From Chitinivorax sp. PXF-14 (lineage in GTDB: Bacteria; Pseudomonadota; Gammaproteobacteria; Burkholderiales; SCOH01): a stretch of DNA of 64,000 nucleotides. Both the position numbers and the translations under genes were made by a program. The DNA lies in contig NZ_JBFNXJ010000003.1 in NCBI RefSeq assembly GCF_040812015.1, forward strand, positions 233,432 through 297,431, given 5' to 3'. A model generated the notes under the pieces. It searched no databases. It saw only the letters and a list, made by a program, of their open reading frames with translations, and was not told where the DNA came from. This document shows positions 1 to 9,161 of the stretch, one piece after another; within the stretch, counting starts at the first letter, position 1, and each line of letters starts with the position of its first letter.

Positions 1-1
1 C

Positions 2-982
2 GATGCGGCCACACGCGAATTCATGGCGCTGGCCGATACCTGGCGCCATGTCGCCGACCTGAACGACACGCAGCTGGCGGAGCTGATCGCCGACGACGGC
101 ATCGACGTGCTGATCGACTGCTCGCTGCACACCGATGGCCATCGGCTGCCGGTCTTCGCGCGCAAACCGGCGCCCGTCCAGGCAGCATGGTGCGGGCTGC
201 AATCGACCACGGGTCTGTCGCGCATCGACTATCGCCTGACCGATGCCAGCCTCGATCCGCCGGGCATGACCGAGCGCTACCACAGCGAAATGCTGTGGCG
301 CCTGCCGCAGGTAACCCAGGTGCTCGACCGCCCGGACCACTACCCCGAGCCGGGGCCGCTGCCCGCCCTCGCCAAGGGCCATGTCACCTTCTGCGTGTTC
401 AACCGGCTGTCGAAGAAAGGACCGTCCAGCCTGCGCTTCTGGGCCGAAACGCTGCACGGCACGCCCGGCAGCAAACTCATGGTGGTCGCCCTGACGCGTG
501 ACGGCAAGCCGTCGGGACACAGCGAGCGGCTGATCAGGGCGCTCGCGGCCCATGGCATCGAGCGCGACCGCCTGATTCTCGAGCGGCCGCGCGACTGGGA
601 TGGCTTCCTGGCGCTGCACCGCGAGGTCGACATCCAGCTCGACACCAGCCCGTTTGCCGGCCTCACCACCACGGCCATCTCGGTGGCGATGGGCGTGCCG
701 ATGGTCACCATCGCCGGCGCCCTGCCCTCGCGCCGGGGCTCGATGATGGTGCTGAACGCCGTCGGCCACCCCGAATGGTCGGGCGACGATGCCGATGCGG
801 CGGCCCGCGTGGCGACCGCACTGGCGGCCGACCTGCCGCGCCTGGCGGAGATCCGCGCCTCGCTACCGGGCCGCGCGCGGATATCGGCACTGCACGACGG
901 GCCGGCCTTCGCTCGCGATATGGAGCAGGCCTATCGCGCCATGTGGCAGCGCTGGCTCGAGCACGGCACCGGCACGCGCTAA
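2..982 (+). CDS. GT41 (OGT/SPINDLY-like) glycosyltransferase, 3' part
   Basis: This is the C-terminal part of a glycosyltransferase of family GT41, the bacterial relatives of O-GlcNAc transferase. The frame is open to the left edge, so the start and any N-terminal TPR repeats lie outside the window; the ATG at 23 is probably internal. Family hallmarks are visible: the DGIDVLIDCSLHTDGHRLP segment, the following PAPVQAAWCG stretch, a SRIDYRLTD block, and later a VDIQLDTSPFAGLTTT segment that in this family helps bind UDP-sugar. Such proteins usually glycosylate proteins in the cytoplasm, but the acceptor cannot be told here. No coupled gene follows; ilvA starts 189 bases downstream. Confidence 0.85.
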   Translation, partial: DAATREFMALADTWRHVADLNDTQLAELIADDGIDVLIDCSLHTDGHRLPVFARKPAPVQAAWCGLQSTTGLSRIDYRLTDASLDPPGMTERYHSEMLWRLPQVTQVLDRPDHYPEPGPLPALAKGHVTFCVFNRLSKKGPSSLRFWAETLHGTPGSKLMVVALTRDGKPSGHSERLIRALAAHGIERDRLILERPRDWDGFLALHREVDIQLDTSPFAGLTTTAISVAMGVPMVTIAGALPSRRGSMMVLNAVGHPEWSGDDADAAARVATALAADLPRLAEIRASLPGRARISALHDGPAFARDMEQAYRAMWQRWLEHGTGTR

Positions 983-1171
983 ACGCCCGCCGGGCTCGAC
1001 TGGCAGCGGCACCGAGCCGCGCGGCCAAGGCCGCCACAAAAGCCGTGGACGCCGGCGTGACGGCCGCCCTGGATGCGGTGTACCGCTGGCGTTTGCGCCC
1101 AACTGAAATAGGCTCGCGGGCACGCATCTGTTAACCTTGCGGCTTGCGCAATTTTCCACGGCTTTAGGCTC

Positions 1172-2683
1172 ATGCACCGCGATTATCTGGAACGAACCCT
1201 CACCGCCCGCGTCTACGATGTTGCCGTCGAGACCCCGCTCGAACCCGCTCCCAACCTGAGCAAGCGCATCGGCAACACGGTGCTGCTCAAGCGCGAGGAC
1301 ATGCAGCCGGTGTTCTCGTTCAAGCTGCGCGGCGCCTACAACAAGATGGCGCAGCTGAGCGCGGAGGAGCTGGCACGCGGCGTGGTGACGGCCTCGGCCG
1401 GCAACCATGCGCAGGGCGTGGCGATGTCAGGCCAGGCGCTCGGCGTGAAGGCCACCATCGTGATGCCGGCCACCACACCCAAGATCAAGGTCAATGCCGT
1501 CGCCGCGCGCGGCGGCAATGTCGTGCTGCATGGCGATTCCTACGACGATGCCTACAAGCACGCGATGTCCATTGTGAAGCAGGAGGGCGCCACCTTCGTG
1601 CATCCATTCGACGACCCCGATGTGATCGCAGGCCAGGCCACGATCGCGATGGAAATCCTGCGCCAGCACGCCAAGCCGATCGAGGCCATCTTCGTGCCGA
1701 TCGGCGGCGGCGGCCTGGCGGCCGGCGTGGCAACCTACGTCAAGCGGCTGCGCCCCGAGATCAAGGTGATCGGCGTCGAGCCCGTCGATTCCGACGCGAT
1801 GTACCGCTCGCTCCAGGCCGGCGAACGGGTGCAGCTGTCGCAGGTCGGGCTGTTCGCCGACGGCGTGGCGGTCAAGCTGGTCGGTGCCGAAACCTTCCGC
1901 CTGTGCCAGCAGCATCTCGACGAGATCATCCTGATCAATACCGACGAGATGTGCGCCGCAATCAAGGATGTATTCGAAGACACGCGCTCGATTCTCGAGC
2001 CATCCGGCGCGCTGGCTGTCGCCGGAGCCAAGAAGTGGGCGGCACGCGAGAACGCGAGCGGCGCGACGCTGGTGGCGATCGCCTCGGGCGCCAACATGAA
2101 TTTCGACCGCCTGCGCCACGTCGCCGAGCGCGCCGAGGTCGGCGAGCAGCGCGAGGTGCTGCTGGCAGTGAATCTGCCCGAGCGGCCCGGCGCCTTCCGC
2201 ACCATGTGCGGCTTCCTCGGCGGCCGCTTCGTCACCGAGTTCAACTACCGCTATGCCGACCCGGACAAGGCGCATGTCTTCGTCGGCCTGCAGGTGAGCC
2301 ACCGCTCCGAGGCCGGGCAGATCGTGGCCGAGCTGGCCCAGCACGGCCTCAACGCACTTGACCTGACCGAGAACGAGCTCGCCAAGCTGCATATCCGCAA
2401 CCTGATCGGCGGTCATGCGCCGCAAGCCAGGCACGAGCAGCTGATCAGCTTCGAATTTCCCGAGCGGCCGGGCGCGCTCACGAATTTCCTCAACTGCATG
2501 AATCATGACTGGAACATCAGCCTGTTCCACTACCGCCATCATGGCGCGGATTACGGCCGCGTCCTGGTCGGCATCCAGGTTCCGCCCGAGGACGATGCCG
2601 ATTTTCGCCGCTTCCTCGACACCCTGGGCTACGCCTGGAGCGAAGAAACCGACAATCCGGCCTACCAGCTGTTCCTCAGCTGA
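1172..2683 (+). CDS. ilvA: Threonine ammonia-lyase, biosynthetic
   Basis: This PLP enzyme deaminates threonine to 2-oxobutanoate, the first committed step of isoleucine synthesis. The 503-residue length matches the biosynthetic form. The PLP lysine is K51 in the SFKLRGAYNKM motif, and the glycine-rich phosphate-binding GGGGLAAG loop follows further on. Two ACT-like regulatory modules occupy about residues 325-500, each with an ERPGA(F/L) signature, which fits allosteric control by isoleucine and valine. The gene stands alone and ends in a strong intrinsic terminator at 2704-2734. No leader peptide or attenuator was seen in the 189 bases upstream. Confidence 0.97.
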   Translation: MHRDYLERTLTARVYDVAVETPLEPAPNLSKRIGNTVLLKREDMQPVFSFKLRGAYNKMAQLSAEELARGVVTASAGNHAQGVAMSGQALGVKATIVMPATTPKIKVNAVAARGGNVVLHGDSYDDAYKHAMSIVKQEGATFVHPFDDPDVIAGQATIAMEILRQHAKPIEAIFVPIGGGGLAAGVATYVKRLRPEIKVIGVEPVDSDAMYRSLQAGERVQLSQVGLFADGVAVKLVGAETFRLCQQHLDEIILINTDEMCAAIKDVFEDTRSILEPSGALAVAGAKKWAARENASGATLVAIASGANMNFDRLRHVAERAEVGEQREVLLAVNLPERPGAFRTMCGFLGGRFVTEFNYRYADPDKAHVFVGLQVSHRSEAGQIVAELAQHGLNALDLTENELAKLHIRNLIGGHAPQARHEQLISFEFPERPGALTNFLNCMNHDWNISLFHYRHHGADYGRVLVGIQVPPEDDADFRRFLDTLGYAWSEETDNPAYQLFLS

Positions 2684-2703
2684 GCCCTCGCCGCGCTTGA
2701 AAC

Positions 2704-2734
2704 ACACCCGGGTCATCCCGGGTGTTTTCGTTTT
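2704..2734 (+). terminator. Intrinsic terminator after ilvA
   Basis: A perfect 9-bp stem (2704-2712 with 2717-2725) and 4-base loop are followed by a T-rich tail interrupted by CG. It lies 20 bases after the ilvA stop codon. Confidence 0.85.
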
Positions 2735-3053
2735 AGCCGCCGTCCAGGTGACGTCCGGAACGGACGCAAGCCAGTACGGGCGCCACCTGCCGGCCAGGGC
2801 GGCCAGTCGTCGCATGTGTAAAAAAATGTGTCGGACTATCTTACAGTTTTGTTTCCAAACACTCGAAAACGCGCATAAATCATTGTTATTTCTGAGTTGT
2901 ATATACATGGCACCGGTTTTGCTTGGGCTATCGGGCTGCCTCTCGCACCGCGTTTGACGCGGGTGAGGCGCGGCGGAGAGGCTGGGCGTATCCGTCACAT
3001 CGAGGCGGCCTATCGTCCGGTCGAGCTCAACCCATACAACAACGGGAAAACCA
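2735..3053. other. Intergenic region upstream of the PEP-CTERM protease
   Basis: No convincing gene is seen here. The stretch around 2818-2910 is much more AT-rich than the surroundings and probably holds the promoter of the downstream secreted protease, which would then have a 5' leader of over 100 bases. A short plus-strand frame crossing this area is an extension of out-of-frame ilvA sequence and looks spurious. Confidence 0.4.
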
Positions 3054-4181
3054 ATGAAAAACAGCACTAGGAGAGAGTTCCGTAAGACTGCAGGCGCCAT
3101 CTCGGCAATCGCCCTGATGGTGACTGGCGTGGCGGCACAGGCAGCACCTACCAGCCTGATCAGCGGCCTCGGCATCACGCCGACGCCGCTGATCACGGCA
3201 GGCGCCCCGCCGGACACCCCCACCACGCGTATCGACCCGAACGAGCCGACCTCGCCGTTTTCGGGCGTCGTCAGCATCAATATCCGCTACGACGGCCTCA
3301 GCTACATCTGCTCGGGCGCAGCCATCAGTCCCTGGCATGTGCTGACCGCCGGCCACTGCGTCGACACCAACGGCCAGGGCAGCGTGATCGACCTCAACAA
3401 GCCCGGCAACGACGTGCGCGTGGTGTTCAATTCCGAATCCGCAGCCGGCGCCGACGGCCACTCCATCATCACCGCCAACCAGGTGACGATGAACCCCAAC
3501 TACCAGGGTTTCGGCGTCTGCCCACCCGGCGTGAACAGCTTCTGCGTCAACGACGACATCGCCATCCTGCGCCTGCCGCGCGCGATTCCGCTGAGCTCGA
3601 AATGGTACAAGCTGAGCAACCAGCAGCTGGCCCAGGGCTCGGTCATCACCATGGCTGGCTATGGCACCAGCGGCGACGGCTGGAATGGCTACAACGTGAG
3701 CCCGGCGTTCCGCGTCAAGCGCAGCGGCAAGAACGTCTACGATTTTGCCGACCACGACGATGAAGCCGGTTTCGACCCGAACAGTCCGGACGAAGTCTGG
3801 TATGCCGACTTCGACGGCACCGGCCCCGACGGCACCGTGTACGACTCGTTCTGCGACCCGAGCGTGCTCGGCGTAGCCGTCTGCGGCGCATCGCTCGGCA
3901 ACGACGTGGAAACCAATATCGGTGGTGGCGACTCCGGTGGCCCATCCTTCATCAACGACGGCAGCGGCAACCTGCTGCTGGTAGCCAACAACACCTTCGG
4001 CTTCCATCTCGACACCGGCCTGCCCAAGGGCGGCTTCGGCGACGGGATGGGCGGTGTGCTGCTCTATTCCTACCTCGACTGGATCCGCGCCACGGCAGTA
4101 CCGGAGCCTGGCACGCTGGCCTTGCTGGGCCTCGGCCTGCTGGGCATCGGCGCCACCCAGCGTCGCCGCCTGTCCGCCTGA
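3054..4181 (+). CDS. Secreted trypsin-like serine protease with PEP-CTERM anchor
   Basis: A 375-residue S1-family protease. An N-terminal signal peptide runs to about residue 30 (basic start, hydrophobic core, AQA cleavage region). The catalytic triad is intact: H101 in LTAGHC, D168 in NDDIAIL and S294 in GGDSGGP. The last 25 residues form a PEP-CTERM sorting signal: a VPEPG motif, a Leu/Gly-rich membrane segment and the basic tail QRRRLSA. Exosortase systems cut such tails and send the protein to the cell surface or exopolysaccharide matrix. No exosortase gene is in the window. The start codon follows only a weak GGGAAAA-type ribosome site. An intrinsic terminator follows at 4205-4232, so the gene is monocistronic. 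Confidence 0.92.
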   Translation: MKNSTRREFRKTAGAISAIALMVTGVAAQAAPTSLISGLGITPTPLITAGAPPDTPTTRIDPNEPTSPFSGVVSINIRYDGLSYICSGAAISPWHVLTAGHCVDTNGQGSVIDLNKPGNDVRVVFNSESAAGADGHSIITANQVTMNPNYQGFGVCPPGVNSFCVNDDIAILRLPRAIPLSSKWYKLSNQQLAQGSVITMAGYGTSGDGWNGYNVSPAFRVKRSGKNVYDFADHDDEAGFDPNSPDEVWYADFDGTGPDGTVYDSFCDPSVLGVAVCGASLGNDVETNIGGGDSGGPSFINDGSGNLLLVANNTFGFHLDTGLPKGGFGDGMGGVLLYSYLDWIRATAVPEPGTLALLGLGLLGIGATQRRRLSA

Positions 4182-4204
4182 TCAGGCAAGGGCAACGGCA
4201 CGGA

Positions 4205-4232
4205 AACCCGCTCATTTCGAGCGGGTTTTTTT
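4205..4232 (+). terminator. Intrinsic terminator after the PEP-CTERM protease
   Basis: A 9-bp perfect stem (4205-4213 with 4219-4227) and a 5-base loop are followed by a run of seven T residues at 4226-4232. Confidence 0.9.
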
Positions 4233-4331
4233 ATCGCCGACTGTCATCGGCCCCGGCCGGACGTGCGTTATTCAGTCAGGCGAGCCGGCGTGGCTCGCCA
4301 TCCGTCACCGAACCAGAGGAAGAGATTCATC

Positions 4332-4514
4332 ATGAAGAAGCTGATTGCACTCGTTTCGACCTTGGCTGCTTTGGGCGTTGCTGGCCAGACCATGGCTGCC
4401 GAAGCACCGGTTGCTCAAGCCAAGGCCCACAAGGTCGCCATGAAGAAACACCACAAGGCTGCCAAGAAGCACCACAAGAAGGCAGCCAAGGCCGCCGTGA
4501 AGAACCCGGCCTAA
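4332..4514 (+). CDS. Small secreted Lys/His/Ala-rich protein
   Basis: A 60-residue protein with a typical signal peptide (MKK start, Leu/Ala core, likely cleavage after TMAA near residue 23). The mature part is about 37 residues of Ala, Lys and His, with repeated KKHHK blocks. I chose the ATG at 4332 because it follows an AGAGGAAGAG ribosome site and starts a clean signal peptide; a longer in-frame start at 4263 would spoil it. The composition recalls acid-shock (Asr-like) proteins and other periplasmic cationic peptides, but no specific family is recognised. The basic, histidine-rich tail could buffer protons or bind metals or nucleic acid; that is inference. It ends in a bidirectional terminator. 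Confidence 0.75.
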   Translation: MKKLIALVSTLAALGVAGQTMAAEAPVAQAKAHKVAMKKHHKAAKKHHKKAAKAAVKNPA

Positions 4515-4565
4515 GCGCGGGTCAACCCGTCAGGCCTCGCACGGCGAGCGTGCCTCACGGGCAAG

Positions 4566-4593
4566 AAAAAGGGCATCGCAGCGATGCCCTTTT
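4566..4593. terminator. Bidirectional terminator between convergent genes
   Basis: An 8-bp stem (4571-4578 with 4582-4589) has an A run on its left and T run on its right, so it can stop both the small secreted protein gene on the plus strand and the aldehyde dehydrogenase gene on the minus strand, which ends at 4605. Confidence 0.85.
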
Positions 4594-4604
4594 CTCATCC
4601 GGGC

Positions 4605-5963
4605 TCAGCGCCCGATGCGCAACGATTGCAGATTGGCGAACTCATGCAGGCTGGCCAGCCCCATCTCGCGGCCATAACCCGATGCCTTGACCCCCCCCAG
4701 GGGCAGGCGCGGGTCGGATCGGCAAGGCTGGTTGACCGACACATAACCCGCCTTGAGCCGACAGGCCATACGGGTGGCGCGCTCGACATCGCGGCTCCAC
4801 ACGCTGCCGCCGAGGCCGAAGCGGTTGTCGTTGGCGATGCGCAGCGCATCGAGCTCGTCGGCAGCGCGGATCACTGCGGCCACCGGCCCGAACACCTCGT
4901 CCGCATAGGCCGGCGACGCAGGCGGCACGTGATCGAGCAGCGTCGGGGCGAGAAAGAAGCCAGCGCGGCCGAGCATCTGTCCACCCAGCACCAGCCGTGC
5001 ACCGGCATCGACGGTATCGGCCACCTGGCGGCGCACGCGCAGGCGCAGGTCGTCGCGCGCCATCGGGGCCAGCGTGGCCTGCGGGTCGAATGGGTCGCCC
5101 GGCAGCAGACGGCCGATACGCTCGGCAAGCCCCGCCACGAAAGCATCGGCGATTTCCGGCACGACGATGAAACGCTTGGCGGAGAGGCAGGATTGGCCGC
5201 AATTGGTGAAACGCGCCGGCAGCGCCCGGTCGAGCACATGATCGAGATCGGCGTCATGCAGCACGACGAATGGGTCCGAGCCACCGAGCTCGAGCACCGT
5301 CTTCTTCAGGTATTTGCCTGCCACCGCAGCAACGGCGCGCCCCGCCGCTTCGGAGCCGGTCAGCGCAACGGCCTGCACCTCGGGTCGGGCGATCAGCGTG
5401 GCGACCTCGTCCGGCTCGATCAGCAGCGTGCGGAACAGCCCTGGCGGCAGGCCGGCGTCGAGCCACAGCCGTTCGATGGCAAGCGCGCATTGCGGTACGT
5501 TGGTGGCGTGCTTGAGCAAGCAGCCGTTGCCGAGCACCAGGGCCGACGCGGCATAGCGCAGCACCTGCGAAAACGGGTAGTTCCACGGCATGATGCCGAG
5601 CACGATACCGAGCGGCGCCTTGCGCACCACGCAGCCCTCGGCCACCTGCTCGTCGGCCAGGGCCGCAGGCGCTTGGGCCGCGACCCAGCGCAGCAGTGCC
5701 GCGCATTTGTCGATTTCATCGAGCGATTCGCGCAGCAGCTTGCCCATCTCGCCCGTGATCAGCGCCGCCAGCGTGTCGCGCTGCTCGGCCAGCAGGTCGG
5801 CTGCGCGCGCCAGCACCTGAGCGCGGCTGGTGCAGTCGCGCTCGGCCCAGTCGAGCTGGGCACGGGCGGCAGACTCGACGATCTCGGCGATCTGGCGCGA
5901 ATCGTGGTTGTCATACGACCGGAAAACCAGGCCGGTCGCGGGGTTCGAACTGAGGTACGGCAT
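4605..5963 (-). CDS. NAD(P)-dependent aldehyde dehydrogenase (succinate-semialdehyde dehydrogenase type)
   Basis: A 452-residue member of the ALDH superfamily, most like the short Sad/YneI type of succinate-semialdehyde dehydrogenase. The catalytic residues are visible: N128 in MPWNYP, E225 in LELGGSDP and the nucleophile C259 in NCGQSC. The C-terminal FGLGGSVWSRD and GGVKASGYGRE segments are also typical. It oxidises an aldehyde to the acid using NAD(P)+; the physiological substrate is not certain, since no GABA or other catabolic genes are nearby. It stands alone, is divergent from slt across about 100 bases, and shares a bidirectional terminator with the small gene before it. Confidence 0.9.
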   Translation of the reverse strand: MPYLSSNPATGLVFRSYDNHDSRQIAEIVESAARAQLDWAERDCTSRAQVLARAADLLAEQRDTLAALITGEMGKLLRESLDEIDKCAALLRWVAAQAPAALADEQVAEGCVVRKAPLGIVLGIMPWNYPFSQVLRYAASALVLGNGCLLKHATNVPQCALAIERLWLDAGLPPGLFRTLLIEPDEVATLIARPEVQAVALTGSEAAGRAVAAVAGKYLKKTVLELGGSDPFVVLHDADLDHVLDRALPARFTNCGQSCLSAKRFIVVPEIADAFVAGLAERIGRLLPGDPFDPQATLAPMARDDLRLRVRRQVADTVDAGARLVLGGQMLGRAGFFLAPTLLDHVPPASPAYADEVFGPVAAVIRAADELDALRIANDNRFGLGGSVWSRDVERATRMACRLKAGYVSVNQPCRSDPRLPLGGVKASGYGREMGLASLHEFANLQSLRIGR

Positions 5964-6067
5964 CGATGTGTTATCCTTGATTGACGGGCTTGCTGACTCT
6001 TCCCGCCTGGTATCGCTTTCCGCCGTCTGCTTGCATTCTCCGGGTAAGGCCCGGAACTATACTTCCC

Positions 6068-7969
6068 ATGAAACGTTTTGTCTTTTCCTGCATTTCCCTA
6101 TTGCTGAGCCAGGCTGCACTTGCCGGCGTCTCCGCTTCCGATTTCAACGCTGCCCGCGACGCCTACCGCACGCGCGACCTGGCGCGGCTCGAACAGCTTG
6201 CGAACAAGCTGCAGGGCGACGACCTGGAAATCTACCCGCGCTACTGGTGGCTGACGTCGCAGTTCGATACCGTGGGCGACCCACAGATCCGCACCTTCCT
6301 GCAGACCTATGCCGGCAGCCTGCTGGCCGAACGGCTGCGCAGCGACTGGCTCAAGCGGCTGGGCCGCGGCCAGCGCTGGGATGACTTCAGCGCCGAATAT
6401 CCGGCCCTGGTCAGCCCCGATACCGAGCTCAATTGCTACCAGTTGCGCGCGCGCCTGGCCCATGGCGACACCGCGGCAAGCCAGGCGGCGCGCCCGCTGT
6501 GGTTCACCGGCAAGGACATGCCGGAAGCCTGCGGCCCGCTGTTTGAGCAGTTGCGCGACCTGGGCCAGATCACGCAGGACAACGTATGGCAGCGCCTGCG
6601 CCTCGGCAGCGAAGAGAACAACACCGGGCTGATGAACCGCATGGCGGCACTATTGCCCGATGCGCAGGTATTCACGGCGAAGCAGCTCGACAACGTCGCG
6701 GCCAATCCGGCGGCGGCCCTCAAGCGCGAGCAGTTTGCGCTGTCGACGCGCGGCGGGCGGGAGCTGGCCATCTACGCCGTGCAACGCGTCGGTGCCAGCG
6801 ATCCGGCAGTGGGCGCCGAGCACTGGCGCGCCATGGCGAAGTCGTTCGACGCGGCCGACCAGGGCTATGTGTGGGGCCAGCTCGCGCTGGTCGCGGCGAG
6901 AAAGCAGCAACCGCAGGCGTTGGCCTGGTTCAAGGAGGCGGGCAACACCCAGCTCTCGCCGCTACAGCTCGAATGGAAGACGCGCTCGGCGCTGCGCGTG
7001 CAGGACTGGACGCTCGCACTCGACACCATCGAGCACATGTCCGCCAGCCAGCAAGGCGAGGCAAGCTGGCGCTACTGGCGCGCGCGCTGCCTGAAGACCC
7101 TGTCGCGCTTGCCCGAGGCCAACGAGCTGCTGGCGCCACTGTCACGCGAGCACCATTTCTACGGCCTGCTCGCCAAGGAAGAGCTCGGCAGCGTGCTCGA
7201 TGCCGCTGCCGGCCGCTACAAGCCGAGCGAGGATGAAGTCGGCGCGATCGGCCGCCTGCCGAGCCTTGGCCGCGCGATCGCGCTGTACAAGCTGGACCAG
7301 CGCTCCGACGCCGTGCGCGAATGGAACTGGGGCGTGCGCAACCTGCAGGATACCCAATTGCTGGCCGCGGCCGAGCTCGCGGCGCGCCACCAGTGGTACG
7401 ACCGCGCCATCTACACGGCCGACCGCACCAAGGACATCCACGACTTCACGCTGCGCTACATCGCACCTTACCGTGACGTGGTGAGCGAGGCAGCCAAGCA
7501 GCTGTCGCTCGACGAGGCCTGGGTCTACGGGCTGATGCGCCAGGAGAGCCGGTTCGTCTCGGTGGCCAAGTCCAATGTCGGGGCCGGCGGCCTGATGCAG
7601 CTGATGCCGGCAACGGCCAAGTGGGTGGCGCAGAAGCTCGGCTACAAGAAGTTCCGCGCCGAGATGGTGAACGAGGTCGGTACCAATGTGCAGCTCGGCA
7701 CCTACTATCTCAAACACGTGCTCGACAGCCTCGGCGGCCAGGAAGTGCTGGCCACGGCGGCCTACAACGCAGGCCCGGGGCGCGCGCGCAACTGGCAGGA
7801 CAGCCGTGCGCTCGATGCCGCGGTGTACATCGAGACCATCCCGTTCACCGAGACGCGCGACTATGTGAAGAAGGTGATGGCCAACGCCTACTGGTACGCG
7901 CGCACCTTCAACCACGATGCGCCGACGCTGCATGAGCGCATCGGCAAGGTGCCGGCCTACGGCAGCTAG
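6068..7969 (+). CDS. slt: Soluble lytic murein transglycosylase (Slt70-like)
   Basis: This periplasmic enzyme cleaves the MurNAc-GlcNAc bond of peptidoglycan with formation of 1,6-anhydroMurNAc. The 633-residue protein begins with a signal peptide ending near LAGVSA. A long alpha-helical superhelix region of about 430 residues is followed by the catalytic SLT domain from about residue 470. The catalytic glutamate is E493 in MRQESRFV, followed by GAGGLMQLMPATA and, later, the AYNAGPGR motif of family 1A enzymes. I placed the start at ATG 6068, which gives a proper signal peptide, rather than a longer upstream frame. The gene stands alone. Confidence 0.94.
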   Translation: MKRFVFSCISLLLSQAALAGVSASDFNAARDAYRTRDLARLEQLANKLQGDDLEIYPRYWWLTSQFDTVGDPQIRTFLQTYAGSLLAERLRSDWLKRLGRGQRWDDFSAEYPALVSPDTELNCYQLRARLAHGDTAASQAARPLWFTGKDMPEACGPLFEQLRDLGQITQDNVWQRLRLGSEENNTGLMNRMAALLPDAQVFTAKQLDNVAANPAAALKREQFALSTRGGRELAIYAVQRVGASDPAVGAEHWRAMAKSFDAADQGYVWGQLALVAARKQQPQALAWFKEAGNTQLSPLQLEWKTRSALRVQDWTLALDTIEHMSASQQGEASWRYWRARCLKTLSRLPEANELLAPLSREHHFYGLLAKEELGSVLDAAAGRYKPSEDEVGAIGRLPSLGRAIALYKLDQRSDAVREWNWGVRNLQDTQLLAAAELAARHQWYDRAIYTADRTKDIHDFTLRYIAPYRDVVSEAAKQLSLDEAWVYGLMRQESRFVSVAKSNVGAGGLMQLMPATAKWVAQKLGYKKFRAEMVNEVGTNVQLGTYYLKHVLDSLGGQEVLATAAYNAGPGRARNWQDSRALDAAVYIETIPFTETRDYVKKVMANAYWYARTFNHDAPTLHERIGKVPAYGS

Positions 7970-8155
7970 GCACGGGCGGCGCCAGCGGAAACGGCGGGCG
8001 CCTTGAGCAAACGCCGCACGGCTGATCGCCCGCAAGGGCCGCAGACCGGGCCTGCCCGTCAGTTGCGCGAGGCAGCCAAGGTGCAAGACTTTGCCACCAC
8101 GAACACACAGAACATCGTCCACCTCACCGGCCTTGCGCGCCCGACGCCGCCAGGC

Positions 8156-9085
8156 CTAGAGCAGCCAGGCCAACAGCCGTACCGCCAGGAACACCAGCCC
8201 CCCCGATAGCACGGCCTGCAGGCCATGCTGCCAGGGCCTGGGCGGCAAACGTCGGCGAGCCGTCAGCTCGATCGCACACAACGTCAGCGCCAGCGCGATC
8301 CAGAGCGCCGCCGGCCGCGGCCACAGCAGGACGGGCAAGAGCCCGGCCAGCACGCCGCCGGCGAAGCCGCCGACATGGCGCAGCACGCGATGCACCGGCC
8401 GCACGGGCTCGTCGCGGCGCAGGCACAGAAAATCGATGGTCGCCTCGTCAAGCGCGCTGTCGGGCGCGACGACGATGCCGTCCACCAGCCGCTGCGCCGC
8501 ATCCGGCACAAGCCCACGCGAGATGGCGATCAGCGCCAGGCTGGTCGCCCCTTCGGGCGGATGGCGCAGCGGGTCGTCATGGCGCAGCGCCTGTTCGGCC
8601 GCCTGCTCGTCGAACTGCTGCCTCGCCCTGAGCCCCGTGCGCAGCGACAACACAGCCATCGCCACGCTGAGCATGGCCCAGGCTACCAGCACCACGCCGG
8701 CCGGCGGGAACCCCGCCGCGAGCCCGCCCATCAACACGCAGAACACGCTCAGCAGGCCATCCCCGGCATTGCGCCAGTCCGCCGCCCGATCATCCTGGCC
8801 GCCCCGGCGACGGTAAACGGCCAGCGCGCCCACGCCAGCACGGCGCAGGACGGGGATCAGCACGCGGGTGCCGAATCGATCGAGCAGCATGCGCAGCAGC
8901 CAGTCCGTGGCGGACGGGCGCCATGGCGCGGTGTCGCCCGCGTGGGCCTGATCGGCCGCGCGGGCCAGCTCAAGAAACAGGATTTGCCGCGGCGAGCCCG
9001 ATTCGCGGTCGGACAGGACGCGATACCACCAGGCCCGGCGGCGAGCCGCGCGGGTGGCAGTGGGCAGATCGGGAACGGATGTCAT
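8156..9085 (-). CDS. Predicted membrane protein resembling the VIT1/CCC1 family
   Basis: A 309-residue protein with hydrophobic segments at about residues 112-150 and 240-309, and a soluble N-terminal third. The middle and C-terminal parts follow the layout of VIT1/CCC1 iron-manganese transporters: a membrane pair, a loop with a helix of the type SRGLVPDAAQRLVDGI, then two to three more membrane helices. The metal-binding acidic residues expected of active transporters are not clear, so this may be a diverged relative with another role. The assignment rests on layout only. It is followed by 71 bases and the DsbA-family gene region on the same strand (upstream), and no promoter was identified. 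Confidence 0.55.
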   Translation of the reverse strand: MTSVPDLPTATRAARRRAWWYRVLSDRESGSPRQILFLELARAADQAHAGDTAPWRPSATDWLLRMLLDRFGTRVLIPVLRRAGVGALAVYRRRGGQDDRAADWRNAGDGLLSVFCVLMGGLAAGFPPAGVVLVAWAMLSVAMAVLSLRTGLRARQQFDEQAAEQALRHDDPLRHPPEGATSLALIAISRGLVPDAAQRLVDGIVVAPDSALDEATIDFLCLRRDEPVRPVHRVLRHVGGFAGGVLAGLLPVLLWPRPAALWIALALTLCAIELTARRRLPPRPWQHGLQAVLSGGLVFLAVRLLAWLL

Positions 9086-9161
9086 CGCCCCGGACTATAG
9101 CCGAAGGCTGCGGCGACGGCACTTCGACCATGCCGCCACCGGCCAGGCAAGAAGGTGCAGC

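Noticed and set aside
1427..3280. 617-residue minus-strand frame across ilvA
   Set aside because: It crosses ilvA, its terminator and the next promoter region and has no recognisable domain.
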